Assembly (NCBI GenBank): GCA_004014935.1
Contig: CP025321.1
Coordinates: 2,542,001-2,606,000 of the forward strand
Origin: Saccharomycopsis malanga
Taxonomy: Eukaryota > Ascomycota > Saccharomycetes > Ascoideales > Saccharomycopsidaceae
DNA: 64,000 nt
Direction: 5' to 3'
The number at the start of each line of letters is the position of its first letter. Within the stretch, counting starts at the first letter, position 1. Positions 29,801 to 37,805 of the stretch are shown one piece after another. The notes under the pieces were generated by a model. That model saw only the letters and a program-made list of their open reading frames with translations, made no database searches and was not told the DNA's origin. The position numbers were made by a program, and so were the translations under genes.

Positions 29801-30057
29801 GGAGATTGGGATACGTTTTTTCCATGCTTGGCTTTTGATAAAATAGATACTGGTGGTTTTACAATTTGTACTTCGGTTTTATTGATATTGTCATGCCCAT
29901 TTGTTAGTTTGCTATGGTTCTGCTTTTGTTTCTTAGCTAATCTTTTCTCTTTTCGAAGCTCTTTTCTATTTCCCTTTCTTTTCTTGGACCCTGTGTTGAA
30001 CTTTCTACCTTCAAAATCACCATCATCTATATTGTTAGTCTCCATCTCTATACTCAT
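26830..30057 (-). CDS. SGD1: Nucleolar MIF4G/MA3 protein, Sgd1/NOM1 family
   Basis: Sgd1 (human NOM1) acts in the nucleolus in 18S rRNA maturation. The 1075-aa protein has a lysine-rich N-terminus, an acidic central part, the motif KYVPPALRMKQ, then a MIF4G domain at about 510-720 (QLNKLSEANI, RRVVSEILTKTVLES) and an MA3 domain at about 790-930 (DIRRAIFISIMSSDDYIDAFTKLDKLQL). The C-terminus is basic. It is longer than the S. cerevisiae protein (about 900 aa), largely because residues about 130-380 hold four related acidic repeats, described separately. The ATG at 30057 is clear. It is divergent from the cis-prenyltransferase gene, with 442 bp between starts. Confidence 0.92.
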   Translation of the reverse strand: MSIEMETNNIDDGDFEGRKFNTGSKKRKGNRKELRKEKRLAKKQKQNHSKLTNGHDNINKTEVQIVKPPVSILSKAKHGKNVSQSPKKTVKFDESLNKVKRVNPAYKKKDFFDERDNLPSDSDDFEEEEDEDDLSDFDDPDQPQTPAEVFEALKNKKLGIKAGQKVKTKSKPQSMPKEKPKTAKEIMDGLKVSKDDGFGDVMSDFSGDSDDMSDLDGPDQPQTAAEVFEALKKAKLGQSSSKKNASKKTAPKTAKEIMEELNGTTKHEENDQSDFSDFSGDDEEYSDLEGPNQPKTPEEVFAALKKAKSGDSNKIKSVAKSKAKTAKEIMEELNGNNNNNNNDESDLSDFSGDSEEISDLEGPDQPQTAEEVFAALKKAKMGKENPGNKGEKFNKDKKESKKLATPSFLMDEMKKDEEDMKYYAKKLGLKGMNMKKADDDDIIGGLFDGLDFMDQYTPGEDGSLSGDENSEEEDEQDARELVEQPTVKENPFVAPVASDDKPKKYVPPALRMKQLDAEDQNKLLIQRSIKGQLNKLSEANILVVGNQINSLYLDNPRRVVSEILTKTVLESIYLQTKLMDSFVVLHSALVAAIYRLQGSEFLGFFIQSLVENFEKFHERNMEDKQKESSNLLSLLSFCYTLQVVNCNLIYDIIRLLVKDLNEFNSELLLRLIRNSGNQLRSDDPLALKEIVSLVYENTKGKQLSPRTEFLIESIEDLKNNKMRKNENSENNYQLNIKMKKFLGTINNNKIHDPLTVSLDDIHDVDKLGKWWLTGSAWKGKGGVATEAKTDTEQDVTFENVNAEAINDVLDSSEPNWNELARAHRMNNDIRRAIFISIMSSDDYIDAFTKLDKLQLKRSQQREIPAILLHCQQLEPGFNKFYGLLAGKLCAEHSFRKTFQFCLWNFIKQLNNEDDSDDEDDGEDVFRSRIKTNLDNEDESEDIKLQKLINSAKIYGFLMGLGSLHLNLFRVVNFLTINEDTRLFLEILFITFFEEVIKKSEPEGAKKSKAEFEVKMLEQRFDKIADPILLKGVQLFLKKNVKSSSFMKKKYQKRTFWAIDYICETKNVDNATDDFI
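28914..29670 (-). repeat. Four-copy protein repeat of 70-80 residues in SGD1
   Basis: Each unit reads SDFSGD-(D/E)-(M/Y/I)SDLEGPDQPQT-EVFAALKKAK-G and is joined by (P/A)KTAKEIMEELNG. Units lie near 29640, 29400, 29190 and 28965. The first is most divergent (SDFDDPDQPQTPAEVFEALKNKK). A run of seven or more Asn codons (ATT repeats on the plus strand, 29031-29058) sits between the last two. Confidence 0.9.
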
Positions 30058-30499
30058 GCAGCAATAAACTAACTATACACACCTTCTTTCGAATGGATCT
30101 CGTCCAACAAGACTCCGGGTAGTCTAATACTATGCTTCTCAGTCATATCAATTACTGGACACTTGTTTTGAACCAACAGGACCCGAATAATCAATATTCA
30201 AAATATATAGTATATTTATATATCATCACTATATAGGTAAAAAAAAAAATTTTTTTTTTTCACTTTCCCATCACGGCCCTTCAGAACCGCTATAAGTAAG
30301 TCAAAAGCCTTGGCCAAGCTAACTAAATCCCGTATAAATCGGGACAAATCAATCAACCTCTTGGTGTGCCCGGACGAAAAACGAAAATTTTGGTTATGAC
30401 CTGACACTATTGAAGGACAGTTCTTTGAGGATTTATATAATCAACCAGCAGCCACTTATAGATATTCGCCTGCTTTACAATAGTTTAATTGATTTTGCC
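30058..30499. promoter_or_regulatory. Divergent promoter SGD1 / cis-prenyltransferase
   Basis: The 442-bp region has a TATATA-rich segment (30206-30235) and a dA:dT tract of about ten A followed by eleven or more T (30241-30261), a symmetric nucleosome-excluding element related to the RRPE core. No other gene is seen. Confidence 0.5.
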
Positions 30500-31330
30500 A
30501 TGTCGTGGGTCCTTTGGTTATCAACACTCCCGATAATAGGTCGCATATTAGAGTTTTTCAAATATGTATTGGTAAATGCGCTTAGAACAGGAAAGCTTCC
30601 CAAGCATATAGCCTTCATAATGGATGGAAACCGAAGATATGCCAAACAGCGGAATTTGCCAGTGAGCCGTGGCCATGATAAAGGATCCGAATCTTTGGCA
30701 TCAATTCTAGAATTGTGCTACAAGTTAAACATCAAAGCGGTTTCCATATATGCCTTTTCGATTGAGAATTTCAAGCGATCCAAATCAGAGGTTGATTATC
30801 TTATGAATTTGATACAACAGCGATTGGACAAAATCATGGAAAACGGCGATTTGGTTGATAGGTTTGGAATAAGAATTGTGTTCTCTGGCCATAAATCATA
30901 TCTTCCTACCAACGTCTACAAATCATTTGAAAAAGTTGAGAAACGGACAAAACATAATAACAATGTCATATTAAATATTTGCTTTCCCTACACTTCTAGA
31001 GATGATATCACAACGTCTATAAAAAGAGTGGTGACTGCTGTACAGAAAGACCAACTTTCTCTCGATGATGTGGATGAAAACACCATAACTCAGAATCTTG
31101 ACACCAAGGATTTGCCTCCATTGGATTTCCTCATACGTACGTCAGGCGTCAGAAGACTCAGCGACTTTTTGCTTTGGGAAATTACAGGAAACGATGCCGA
31201 AATCGAGCTTCTTGACATTTATTGGCCTGAAATCAATCAATTCTTCTTGTCTTGGTCGTTATTCAAATGGTCTTTTAGAAAAACCTCCTTGAATGACTTT
31301 TTTAAACAAGACAAGGTAAAAACAGACTAA
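30500..31330 (+). CDS. RER2: cis-Prenyltransferase (dehydrodolichyl diphosphate synthase)
   Basis: This enzyme extends farnesyl diphosphate with isopentenyl units in cis configuration to make dolichol for N-glycosylation, O-mannosylation and GPI anchors in the ER. The 276-aa sequence has the substrate motif FIMDGNRRYAKQ, RGHDKGSESL, the AFSIENFKRS block, LNICFPYTSRDDI and the C-terminal signature IRTSGVRRLSDFLLW. A hydrophobic N-terminal segment (MSWVLWLSTLPIIGRILEFF) could anchor it to the ER. The ATG at 30500 is the first in frame; the longer frame starts at a TTG. The length is closer to Rer2 (286 aa) than Srt1 (343 aa), which is why I prefer RER2. The RxG motif of Nus1-type partners is absent. 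Confidence 0.88.
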   Translation: MSWVLWLSTLPIIGRILEFFKYVLVNALRTGKLPKHIAFIMDGNRRYAKQRNLPVSRGHDKGSESLASILELCYKLNIKAVSIYAFSIENFKRSKSEVDYLMNLIQQRLDKIMENGDLVDRFGIRIVFSGHKSYLPTNVYKSFEKVEKRTKHNNNVILNICFPYTSRDDITTSIKRVVTAVQKDQLSLDDVDENTITQNLDTKDLPPLDFLIRTSGVRRLSDFLLWEITGNDAEIELLDIYWPEINQFFLSWSLFKWSFRKTSLNDFFKQDKVKTD

Positions 31331-31887
31331 TTTGGCCCTTTTTTATTAAAACTCCATAAATCCCAGCATTTTTTTTTTTTTTTTTTCATATTAAGTTTTT
31401 TTTTCTGCTTTGTCCCTTTTTTAATTTTGATTTTTTATATACCATTGGTTTTTTATATCAAGCTTCTCATCCTTGCATCCTGTTCAAGTTGTTAACATGC
31501 ATTAGAATTAGTTTAATACAATTTGCATTTAAGCAATACTGAGATTTGCTAACATGCATTAGAATCAGTTTAATACAATTTGAATTTAGGCAATATTGAG
31601 ATTTGTTAAAACTATTATATTAGGAGAACATATATTGCATGTTGATTTCGCTATAGTATTATGCATCAGATGCCTGGTATGTTGCCCGATGTCTTGAGGT
31701 GCAGTACTTCTCAACATCGCATATAATTGATACACAAAGCGGTAATAAGATAATATATATATGACTTGATTGTAACAAAGTTAGAACTATATCATTTCAT
31801 TGAGTTTTCAGCAACCCTTATAGTTTTGTTATTGACATACAAACTTGAACCAAAATTTATACAATTGTTTCTGAAATCAACTTCCTC
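31331..31887. promoter_or_regulatory. Upstream region of the SOD gene
   Basis: No gene is seen. The region has a T-rich tract (31372-31400), a 57-bp tandem duplication (31493-31606) and a TATATATAT box (31754-31762) about 130 bp before the ATG of the SOD gene. Confidence 0.55.
31493..31606 (+). repeat. 57-bp tandem duplication in the SOD promoter
   Basis: Two adjacent copies (31493-31549, 31550-31606) differ at about five positions. Each begins TAACATGCATTAGAAT and ends GAGATTTG(C/T). The region lies 280-395 bp before the SOD start. Confidence 0.92.
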
Positions 31888-32970
31888 ATGGTCCACGTTA
31901 AATTCACTCTCCCAGTGCTTGCTGCACTTGCCTTCAAAGCACTTGCCGACCAGGCACCTCAAGTCAATGACAATCCAACCAATGTTGTTGCTGTTGCTGA
32001 CTTCCCTCAAGGAGGAAAACACAAAGAAATCTTGGGAACAATGAAGTTCTTCTCCACCAATGGTACTGTTAAAGTCCACTGGGACGTTACAAAACTTCCT
32101 AAAAGAAAAGGTCCTTTCTATTACCATATACACGAGCATCCTGTTGGCAGAAAAGGTAATTGCGAAAATGCTGGTTTGCATTTCAACCCTTACAATGCCC
32201 CAGCAAATTGCGAAAAATTTGACAACGATAGTTTTTGCCAAGTTGGTGATTTAAGTGGTAAACATGGTTGGATCGACACCACTTGTTTTGAAAGTTCTTA
32301 TTATGATCCTTATATTTCCCTCAAGCCTGACAATCCTGCTTATATAGTTGGAAAATCTGTTGTCATCCATTATCCAAACTTGAAAAAGATTGCTTGTGCA
32401 GATATTGTGATCTCTTCTGAATCTGTCAAACACGCTGATAGAGAATCAAAGAGAAACATCAAGCATAACAAAGATTTGGTGGAAGCAAGCTTACCAGATT
32501 ACCAACCAGTTGATGAGGAAGAAGCAAAGATGATTGAAGATGCTCATAGAGAATGGTTGGAATTGCATTCTAACAGCGAGAATAATCACGATGATGATTC
32601 CGGAGAAGCTGATGCTGAGAATGATGACGATGAAAGTGCTTCTTCAGAGGAAGAAAATAATACCGCCTCAGCATCTAGCGTCAACGAGGCGTCCGAAGCC
32701 CAAGAAGATAAGAGAGAGGCTGCTACAGAATCATCCAATGATTCCCAAGAGCAAAAGGAGGTCAGTTTGAAAGATCTTGTTGAGAAAGAAGGTTACGAAC
32801 AAGTGATGCCAGAGGAAGAAACCGAAAAAGACACTGAAAATGATACTGAAAAGGAGATTGAAACCACATTAAAGACAACAGAGTGTGAAAATAACGCTAA
32901 TAATGAGATGGTTGCCAATTTTGGTCTTCTACTCAGTGTGTTGGCTGGTTACCTTGGTTTTATGATCTGA
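31888..32970 (+). CDS. GPI-anchored extracellular copper-only superoxide dismutase (Sod4/5/6 type)
   Basis: This enzyme disproportionates superoxide at the cell surface. Residues 1-20 form a signal peptide ending ALA. The SOD domain (about 30-175) keeps four copper ligands, H80 and H82 in HIHEHP, H98 in GLHFNPY and H161 in VVIHYP, with spacing like Candida Sod5. Zinc ligands and the electrostatic loop of cytosolic Sod1 are missing, as known for copper-only fungal SODs. Cysteines 92, 108, 117, 133 and 170 can form disulfides. Residues about 200-330 are a long Ser/Glu/Asp-rich stalk. The hydrophobic C-terminus (FGLLLSVLAGYLGFMI) after a small-residue Asn-rich stretch is a GPI-attachment signal. 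The length (360 aa) and stalk recall Sod6 most, but I do not assign an orthologue. It converges on the next gene with about 100 bp between ends. Confidence 0.92.
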   Translation: MVHVKFTLPVLAALAFKALADQAPQVNDNPTNVVAVADFPQGGKHKEILGTMKFFSTNGTVKVHWDVTKLPKRKGPFYYHIHEHPVGRKGNCENAGLHFNPYNAPANCEKFDNDSFCQVGDLSGKHGWIDTTCFESSYYDPYISLKPDNPAYIVGKSVVIHYPNLKKIACADIVISSESVKHADRESKRNIKHNKDLVEASLPDYQPVDEEEAKMIEDAHREWLELHSNSENNHDDDSGEADAENDDDESASSEEENNTASASSVNEASEAQEDKREAATESSNDSQEQKEVSLKDLVEKEGYEQVMPEEETEKDTENDTEKEIETTLKTTECENNANNEMVANFGLLLSVLAGYLGFMI

Positions 32971-33077
32971 ACCAAATGTCAAATCTACATGAATATTTTG
33001 TTGAATGATGGAATATTTAAATTGAGATGGTGATATAATGCTATAAAGACATGGCGATATAATACAAGCAAATTATC

Positions 33078-34583
33078 CTATATGATCTTCAAAGCTTCAG
33101 TGTAGTTCAACGTATTGTTTGGAGAAACTTTTTTGATCAAATAGTCAAGTAGTTGTGATTTATGATCGGTATGTAAAGCGGTTTTTATACCTGCTAATTT
33201 AATGATCAATTGATTAAAATATTCCCGATTTATATCGGTGATACCATTTAGATAATAATAGGCTTCTCTATAATCGCGACGGGAAATGAAAAAGGAAACC
33301 AAATCTTTACGGAGATCGTCGGTCAAAACAACGTTTCTGTTGGTCAATCTGACGAGTATGTCTTTCATATAGCCTGTTCTTTCTTTAGATCTGTAACCGG
33401 TCTTTGCGTTTTTGAGGATCTTGATGGCAGTGGCTATAAGATCAGCTGCTGACTCTTTATAAATGATGTCTCTCGATGTGCTTTGATCTATGAAATTCAT
33501 CAAAAGATGCAACTCACTTATATGCTTGCAATCTGAGACCAAGAGATGTATCAATCGGGATGAGTTGAAATGTTGAAGAAGCGACTTTAAGTCGTTGATA
33601 TATTTGTACGGAACAGGGGTATTGTATGCCTTTTTGACGAAAGCCAACAACTTGCTTTCCGAAGGTAACGCTTTTTTCTGAAGAAGCAGAAGGAGAACCT
33701 TGCGGCTCTTAGCAAGGTTACCAATTTGTGTGTAATAACCGAAAAGGGTATGTAACAGAGGATTATCAAATATCAGAAGCAAACCATGGGAAAACGAGTT
33801 ATTTATTTTCTCGAACAACTCTTCGATGGCTATCGTGGCATCCTTGAGTTCCGCAGGTGGTAAACCACTAGTGTGTATCTTGATTACTATGGCATTGGAA
33901 AAAATGCTAGCAAAATATGGCGAGATGGAGTTTCCTACTTCTTCTTCCTGTGCAAGTAAGGCTTTAGTATATACAGCCAATGTTCGAAGGATCTGCGGAT
34001 CATCCGGGGCTTGCTGAATCAAGTAAATGAACACATATTCGAATCCAGTATTCATTGATTTCAATTGTAGGGTATTGTCTACGAAGTCTACCAATTGTTG
34101 ACAAGTTTGATCAGGGTCATTCTTGAGGTTGGCGAAAAAATTATCAACGAGTTGCTTCTTATCTTCTTTTAAAGGAACTCTCATGATGTTAGGAGTATCT
34201 TTTAATGGTTCAAAGGTGTTGAGATCATGTATAGTAATTGAGCTTTGGTCAACTTGCTTCAACCATTTGAGGATATTCACATGTTTTGGAAAAACCAAAG
34301 GATGCATTTTGAACAGCAGATGTTCACGATGGTCTTCGCTGGAAATGTATCGAGTTCTAATAGGTACACGTAGCCCATTGAGAACAGCAGTGTTGGAATC
34401 AAGAGCAGCTGTGGCAATATCTAAATTGCTAAGCTTGAAAAAAGGATGGACAACATCTTCCACTTGAGGTAAAACCACACCTTTTCGCAGTAGAATCTCA
34501 GATGGCTTGCTCTTATATACCAACGGAACCTTACTGTTGGTAACGTTTTTAAGTGGTCCAAACACAAGACTGGGTTTCGACAT
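33078..34583 (-). CDS. Unrecognised helical-repeat protein, possibly mitochondrial
   Basis: I do not recognise this 501-aa protein. The ATG at 34583 (MSKPSLVFGPLKNVTNSK) is the first in frame; the longer frame starts at TTG. The N-terminus is basic, poor in acidic residues and rich in Ser and hydrophobics, compatible with import into mitochondria. From about residue 150 onward the sequence is almost wholly alpha-helical with paired helices (LLIFDNPLLHTLFGYYTQIGNLAKSRKVLLLLLQKKALPSESK, broken here by description only) typical of PPR/TPR-like solenoids. Mitochondrial RNA-binding factors of yeasts often look like this and diverge fast. It shares a 237-bp divergent promoter with DHR2. Confidence 0.75.
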   Translation of the reverse strand: MSKPSLVFGPLKNVTNSKVPLVYKSKPSEILLRKGVVLPQVEDVVHPFFKLSNLDIATAALDSNTAVLNGLRVPIRTRYISSEDHREHLLFKMHPLVFPKHVNILKWLKQVDQSSITIHDLNTFEPLKDTPNIMRVPLKEDKKQLVDNFFANLKNDPDQTCQQLVDFVDNTLQLKSMNTGFEYVFIYLIQQAPDDPQILRTLAVYTKALLAQEEEVGNSISPYFASIFSNAIVIKIHTSGLPPAELKDATIAIEELFEKINNSFSHGLLLIFDNPLLHTLFGYYTQIGNLAKSRKVLLLLLQKKALPSESKLLAFVKKAYNTPVPYKYINDLKSLLQHFNSSRLIHLLVSDCKHISELHLLMNFIDQSTSRDIIYKESAADLIATAIKILKNAKTGYRSKERTGYMKDILVRLTNRNVVLTDDLRKDLVSFFISRRDYREAYYYLNGITDINREYFNQLIIKLAGIKTALHTDHKSQLLDYLIKKVSPNNTLNYTEALKII

Positions 34584-34820
34584 GGTTATGCTTATATACA
34601 AGCTTTTGAAACCTTTAATTTGCAAGTCAACATCTCCAATATTTGACCCAAGTCAAGGCCCGGCCCCCAAAAGAGTGAAAAGTGAAAAGTTTCAATGAGC
34701 TCACGTGCAAAAAAATTTTTTTATATAATGCTCTTCTCAGTAGCATAGTAGAGTAAATATATAGAAGTGAGAGGCTAATATTGGGCTATGAGCCAGTGTT
34801 TTTTACTGTAGAGTGCAAGG
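34584..34820. promoter_or_regulatory. Divergent promoter with CACGTG and A7T7 element
   Basis: CACGTG at 34702-34707 is the binding word of Cbf1-type bHLH factors. It is followed at once by an A-run/T-run (34709-34723) resembling an RRPE core. A TATATAA follows. The layout suits DHR2, a ribosome biogenesis gene, on the right. Confidence 0.55.
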
Positions 34821-37262
34821 ATGTCTGATACCATGGTTGATAATAACCATATAGTGATAGCGAGCGAAGAAGGTGCGAAAAAGAAGAAGAAAAGAAAGCG
34901 GAAAAATAAGAATAAGTCTGGTGCCAAACCAAATACTTCGGACATTATTTCATCGGAGATTATAAAGAATGATGAGCCAATACATTTGAATAAAAAAATT
35001 AAGTTCGATGATGATATGCAAGTGACTAAAGACACTATAGAGCCCAAGGAGCATGTACCAGGCTATCCTCAAATCAAAACAACTAAGAAAGAGGATAGTA
35101 ATGTTGAAAGCCGTCGTCGAACAATAAATAGAAATAAAAAAACAGCTGCCAGAGTTGAATATTTCAGTGATGATGAAACAGAACAACCACAACAAGCTAA
35201 TGACTACCATTCCTTGAAACAACAAGCCAACAAGCTTCTTGCAGTCAGAGAAACTTTTCCTGTCTATAAAAACAAAGATAAGATTATGGAACATCTCACC
35301 AAAAACAAAGTGACTGTACTTATTGGTGAAACAGGTTCTGGTAAGTCCACACAAGTTCCACAGTTTCTTATGCCACATACCAAGAAGGGTATAGCGGTTA
35401 CGCAGCCTAGAAGAGTTGCGGCTATTAATTTGGCTACAAGAGTGTCACAGGAATACGGTAGTAGACTAGGAGATAAGGTAGGTTACTCGGTCAGATTTGA
35501 TAACAAGTCCCATAAAAATACCAAGTTGAAATATCTCACAGACGGTATGTTGTTAAGAGAACTTATGATTGATCCAAGCTTGTCTCAATATTCTACTATC
35601 ATAATCGATGAAGCTCATGAAAGAACTATTTTGACCGATTTGCTTATGGGATTTTTGAAAGAAATGCTTCTCAAAAGAAAGAACGATGCCGATTTCAAGA
35701 TCGTTATCATGTCAGCAACTTTAGATGCCGAAAAGTTTTCCAAATTTTTCAACAACTGCGAGATTTTATATATAGAAGGTAAAATGTATCCTGTGGAAAG
35801 ACTATATCTAGATACCAATTCAGACGATATCATTGACACCACTATAAAGTCAATAGTTCAAATAAACCAGTCTCAAGAAGAGGGAGATATACTTACGTTT
35901 TTGCCTGGCCAGGAGGAAATTGATAAAATTACCTCTACATTGGAAAACTTTGTGCCTTTGCTTCCTAAAGAAGCCCCTTTATTGGTCCCATTACCATTAT
36001 ATGCTGCATTACCACCAGCACAGCAGTTGAAGATCTTCAATCCTGTCAAGAAAAACCAAAGAAAAGTCATTCTTGCTACCAATATTGCAGAAACGTCCAT
36101 CACGGTGCCAGGCGTCAGATATGTTATTGACACAGGTTTACGTAAAGTCAAGGTCTGGAGACATCAGTTGGGTTTGTCCACGTTGTTAACCGTTCCTATT
36201 TCCCAAGCCTCGGCAACCCAGCGAGCCGGTAGAGCTGGAAGAGAACGTAGTGGTAAAGCATTTCGCTTATACACTGAAACAGATTATTTCAAGCTTCCAA
36301 AACAGACTGAGCCGGAAATTATCAGGACTGATATAGCACAATCTGTCTTGATGCTTAAAAAACTTAAAGTTAAAGATATTGTCAATTGGCCTTGGATAGA
36401 ACAACCAGGAAAAGAATCATTGTTTTCGGCCCTTAATCAATTATATTCATTAAAGGCTCTTGATGATAATGGCGACATAACCCCCTTGGGTGAACAAATG
36501 GCAGTTTTGCCAGTATCTCCTCATTTAAGTACTGTTCTTATTAGTGCTTTTGAGTCCAATTGTTTGATTCCAGTGGTTGACATTATTTCCTGCCTCAATG
36601 TGGAAAACTTGATATTGAACCCCCCTTCGGACAAAAGAGATGAAGTCAACGAAAAAAGAAGACAGATATGTACCTTGGGTAGCAAGTATGGTGATTTGTT
36701 GATGCTCAAAGAGATTCTAGATTATTTTGTACAAATCAATAGTCTGAACGAGAAGAAAAGATGGTGTAAAGACATGTTTTTCAATTATAGAGGTTTTAGA
36801 AACGTTTTGCAAATCAAAGCACAGATTACACAATATATGAAATCTTTGTTTGGCGACTCTATTCTTGCAGACACTGAAGATGAAAATCAATATTTTGATG
36901 ATGACTCGGAGGACGATGATGAAAATCAAGAAAAAACGAGTATTGCCTCAAACAAGAAACTTCGTAACAACAAACCACTTGACATTGAGGCCATTTTGAA
37001 AAGTTTCTTGAAAGGTTACATCATGAATTCCGCAATAGGATACCCTGATAGATCGTATAGAACAGTTTTCTCTGGTCAGTTGATTTCCATACATCCATCT
37101 TCACTTTTGTTTGGGAAAAAATGCGATGCCATAATGTACTCAGAATTTGTCTACACTACGAAAGGATACGCCAGAAATGTCAGTTTGATTGACCCTGAAT
37201 GGTTGAAAGATATAGCGCCACACATTCTTGGTAACAGAGAGGCTATCAATGATAATCTTTAG
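34821..37262 (+). CDS. DHR2: DEAH-box RNA helicase, Dhr2 type
   Basis: Dhr2 is a nucleolar RNA helicase required for 18S rRNA synthesis. The 813-aa protein has all SF2 DEAH motifs: GETGSGKST (motif I), TQPRRVAA (Ia), DEAH (II), SAT (III), LTFLPGQEEID, TNIAETSITVPGVRYVIDTG (V) and QRAGRAGR (VI). Winged-helix, ratchet and OB-fold regions follow (IVNWPWIEQPGKESL, GFRNVLQIKAQI, HPSSLLFG). The lysine-rich nucleolar-type N-terminus (KKKKRKRKNKNK) and the absence of S1 or long N-terminal domains separate it from Prp22, Prp2 and Prp16. An acidic insertion (DDDSEDDDENQ) splits the C-terminal part. The S. cerevisiae protein is 735 aa. Confidence 0.9.
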   Translation: MSDTMVDNNHIVIASEEGAKKKKKRKRKNKNKSGAKPNTSDIISSEIIKNDEPIHLNKKIKFDDDMQVTKDTIEPKEHVPGYPQIKTTKKEDSNVESRRRTINRNKKTAARVEYFSDDETEQPQQANDYHSLKQQANKLLAVRETFPVYKNKDKIMEHLTKNKVTVLIGETGSGKSTQVPQFLMPHTKKGIAVTQPRRVAAINLATRVSQEYGSRLGDKVGYSVRFDNKSHKNTKLKYLTDGMLLRELMIDPSLSQYSTIIIDEAHERTILTDLLMGFLKEMLLKRKNDADFKIVIMSATLDAEKFSKFFNNCEILYIEGKMYPVERLYLDTNSDDIIDTTIKSIVQINQSQEEGDILTFLPGQEEIDKITSTLENFVPLLPKEAPLLVPLPLYAALPPAQQLKIFNPVKKNQRKVILATNIAETSITVPGVRYVIDTGLRKVKVWRHQLGLSTLLTVPISQASATQRAGRAGRERSGKAFRLYTETDYFKLPKQTEPEIIRTDIAQSVLMLKKLKVKDIVNWPWIEQPGKESLFSALNQLYSLKALDDNGDITPLGEQMAVLPVSPHLSTVLISAFESNCLIPVVDIISCLNVENLILNPPSDKRDEVNEKRRQICTLGSKYGDLLMLKEILDYFVQINSLNEKKRWCKDMFFNYRGFRNVLQIKAQITQYMKSLFGDSILADTEDENQYFDDDSEDDDENQEKTSIASNKKLRNNKPLDIEAILKSFLKGYIMNSAIGYPDRSYRTVFSGQLISIHPSSLLFGKKCDAIMYSEFVYTTKGYARNVSLIDPEWLKDIAPHILGNREAINDNL

Positions 37263-37805
37263 ACACCTAAATTTGAAACATGTATAAATAGAGTTTGCCG
37301 TAGGATTATACTATTCTTTTTAAAAATAGAGTAATATATATATTTAATGGTTAATGTATAATAAGTTGGCAATTTATTCCTTCATCAATTTTTATGTATA
37401 ACTAAAGATACAAGTCAACCCTAGGATATGCTTCTTTTGCAAGACTTTAGCTCACTTGTGGGATTGTATAAGTTTATATTAACATCACTTCGCATAATCG
37501 AATTCATATAGTGAAGCGTTCAAAAATCATGTAGAATATTAACAGTTATCAGGGTGAATATATTTAGTTACTATAAAAGGTCATCATAATCATCATGTTT
37601 CAAGGAAGTATAACAAATTTATATAATAACCATATTATATAAAGTTATTGCCTGCCCTAGGCGCCCTTTGAATATCGGTGAAAAGTTAATGAAAAAAAAG
37701 CGCATGAAAATTTCACCGTATAATAATAAGAAAACCATTCGAACCACTACCGCATTGAAACTCTTAATCTGCTAGTGATTAAACAAGTAATAATAGGGGC
37801 AGGCC
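37263..37805. other. Intergenic region DHR2 to MSY1
   Basis: No gene is seen. The sequence is AT-rich, with a GCGCATGAAAATTTCACC element (37701-37718) about 100 bp before MSY1, which probably belongs to its promoter. Confidence 0.55.

Noticed and set aside
37731-37745. Box-B-like GGTTCGAATGG on the minus strand before MSY1
   Set aside because: The flanking bases do not form a T arm, and no box A or acceptor pairing was found.
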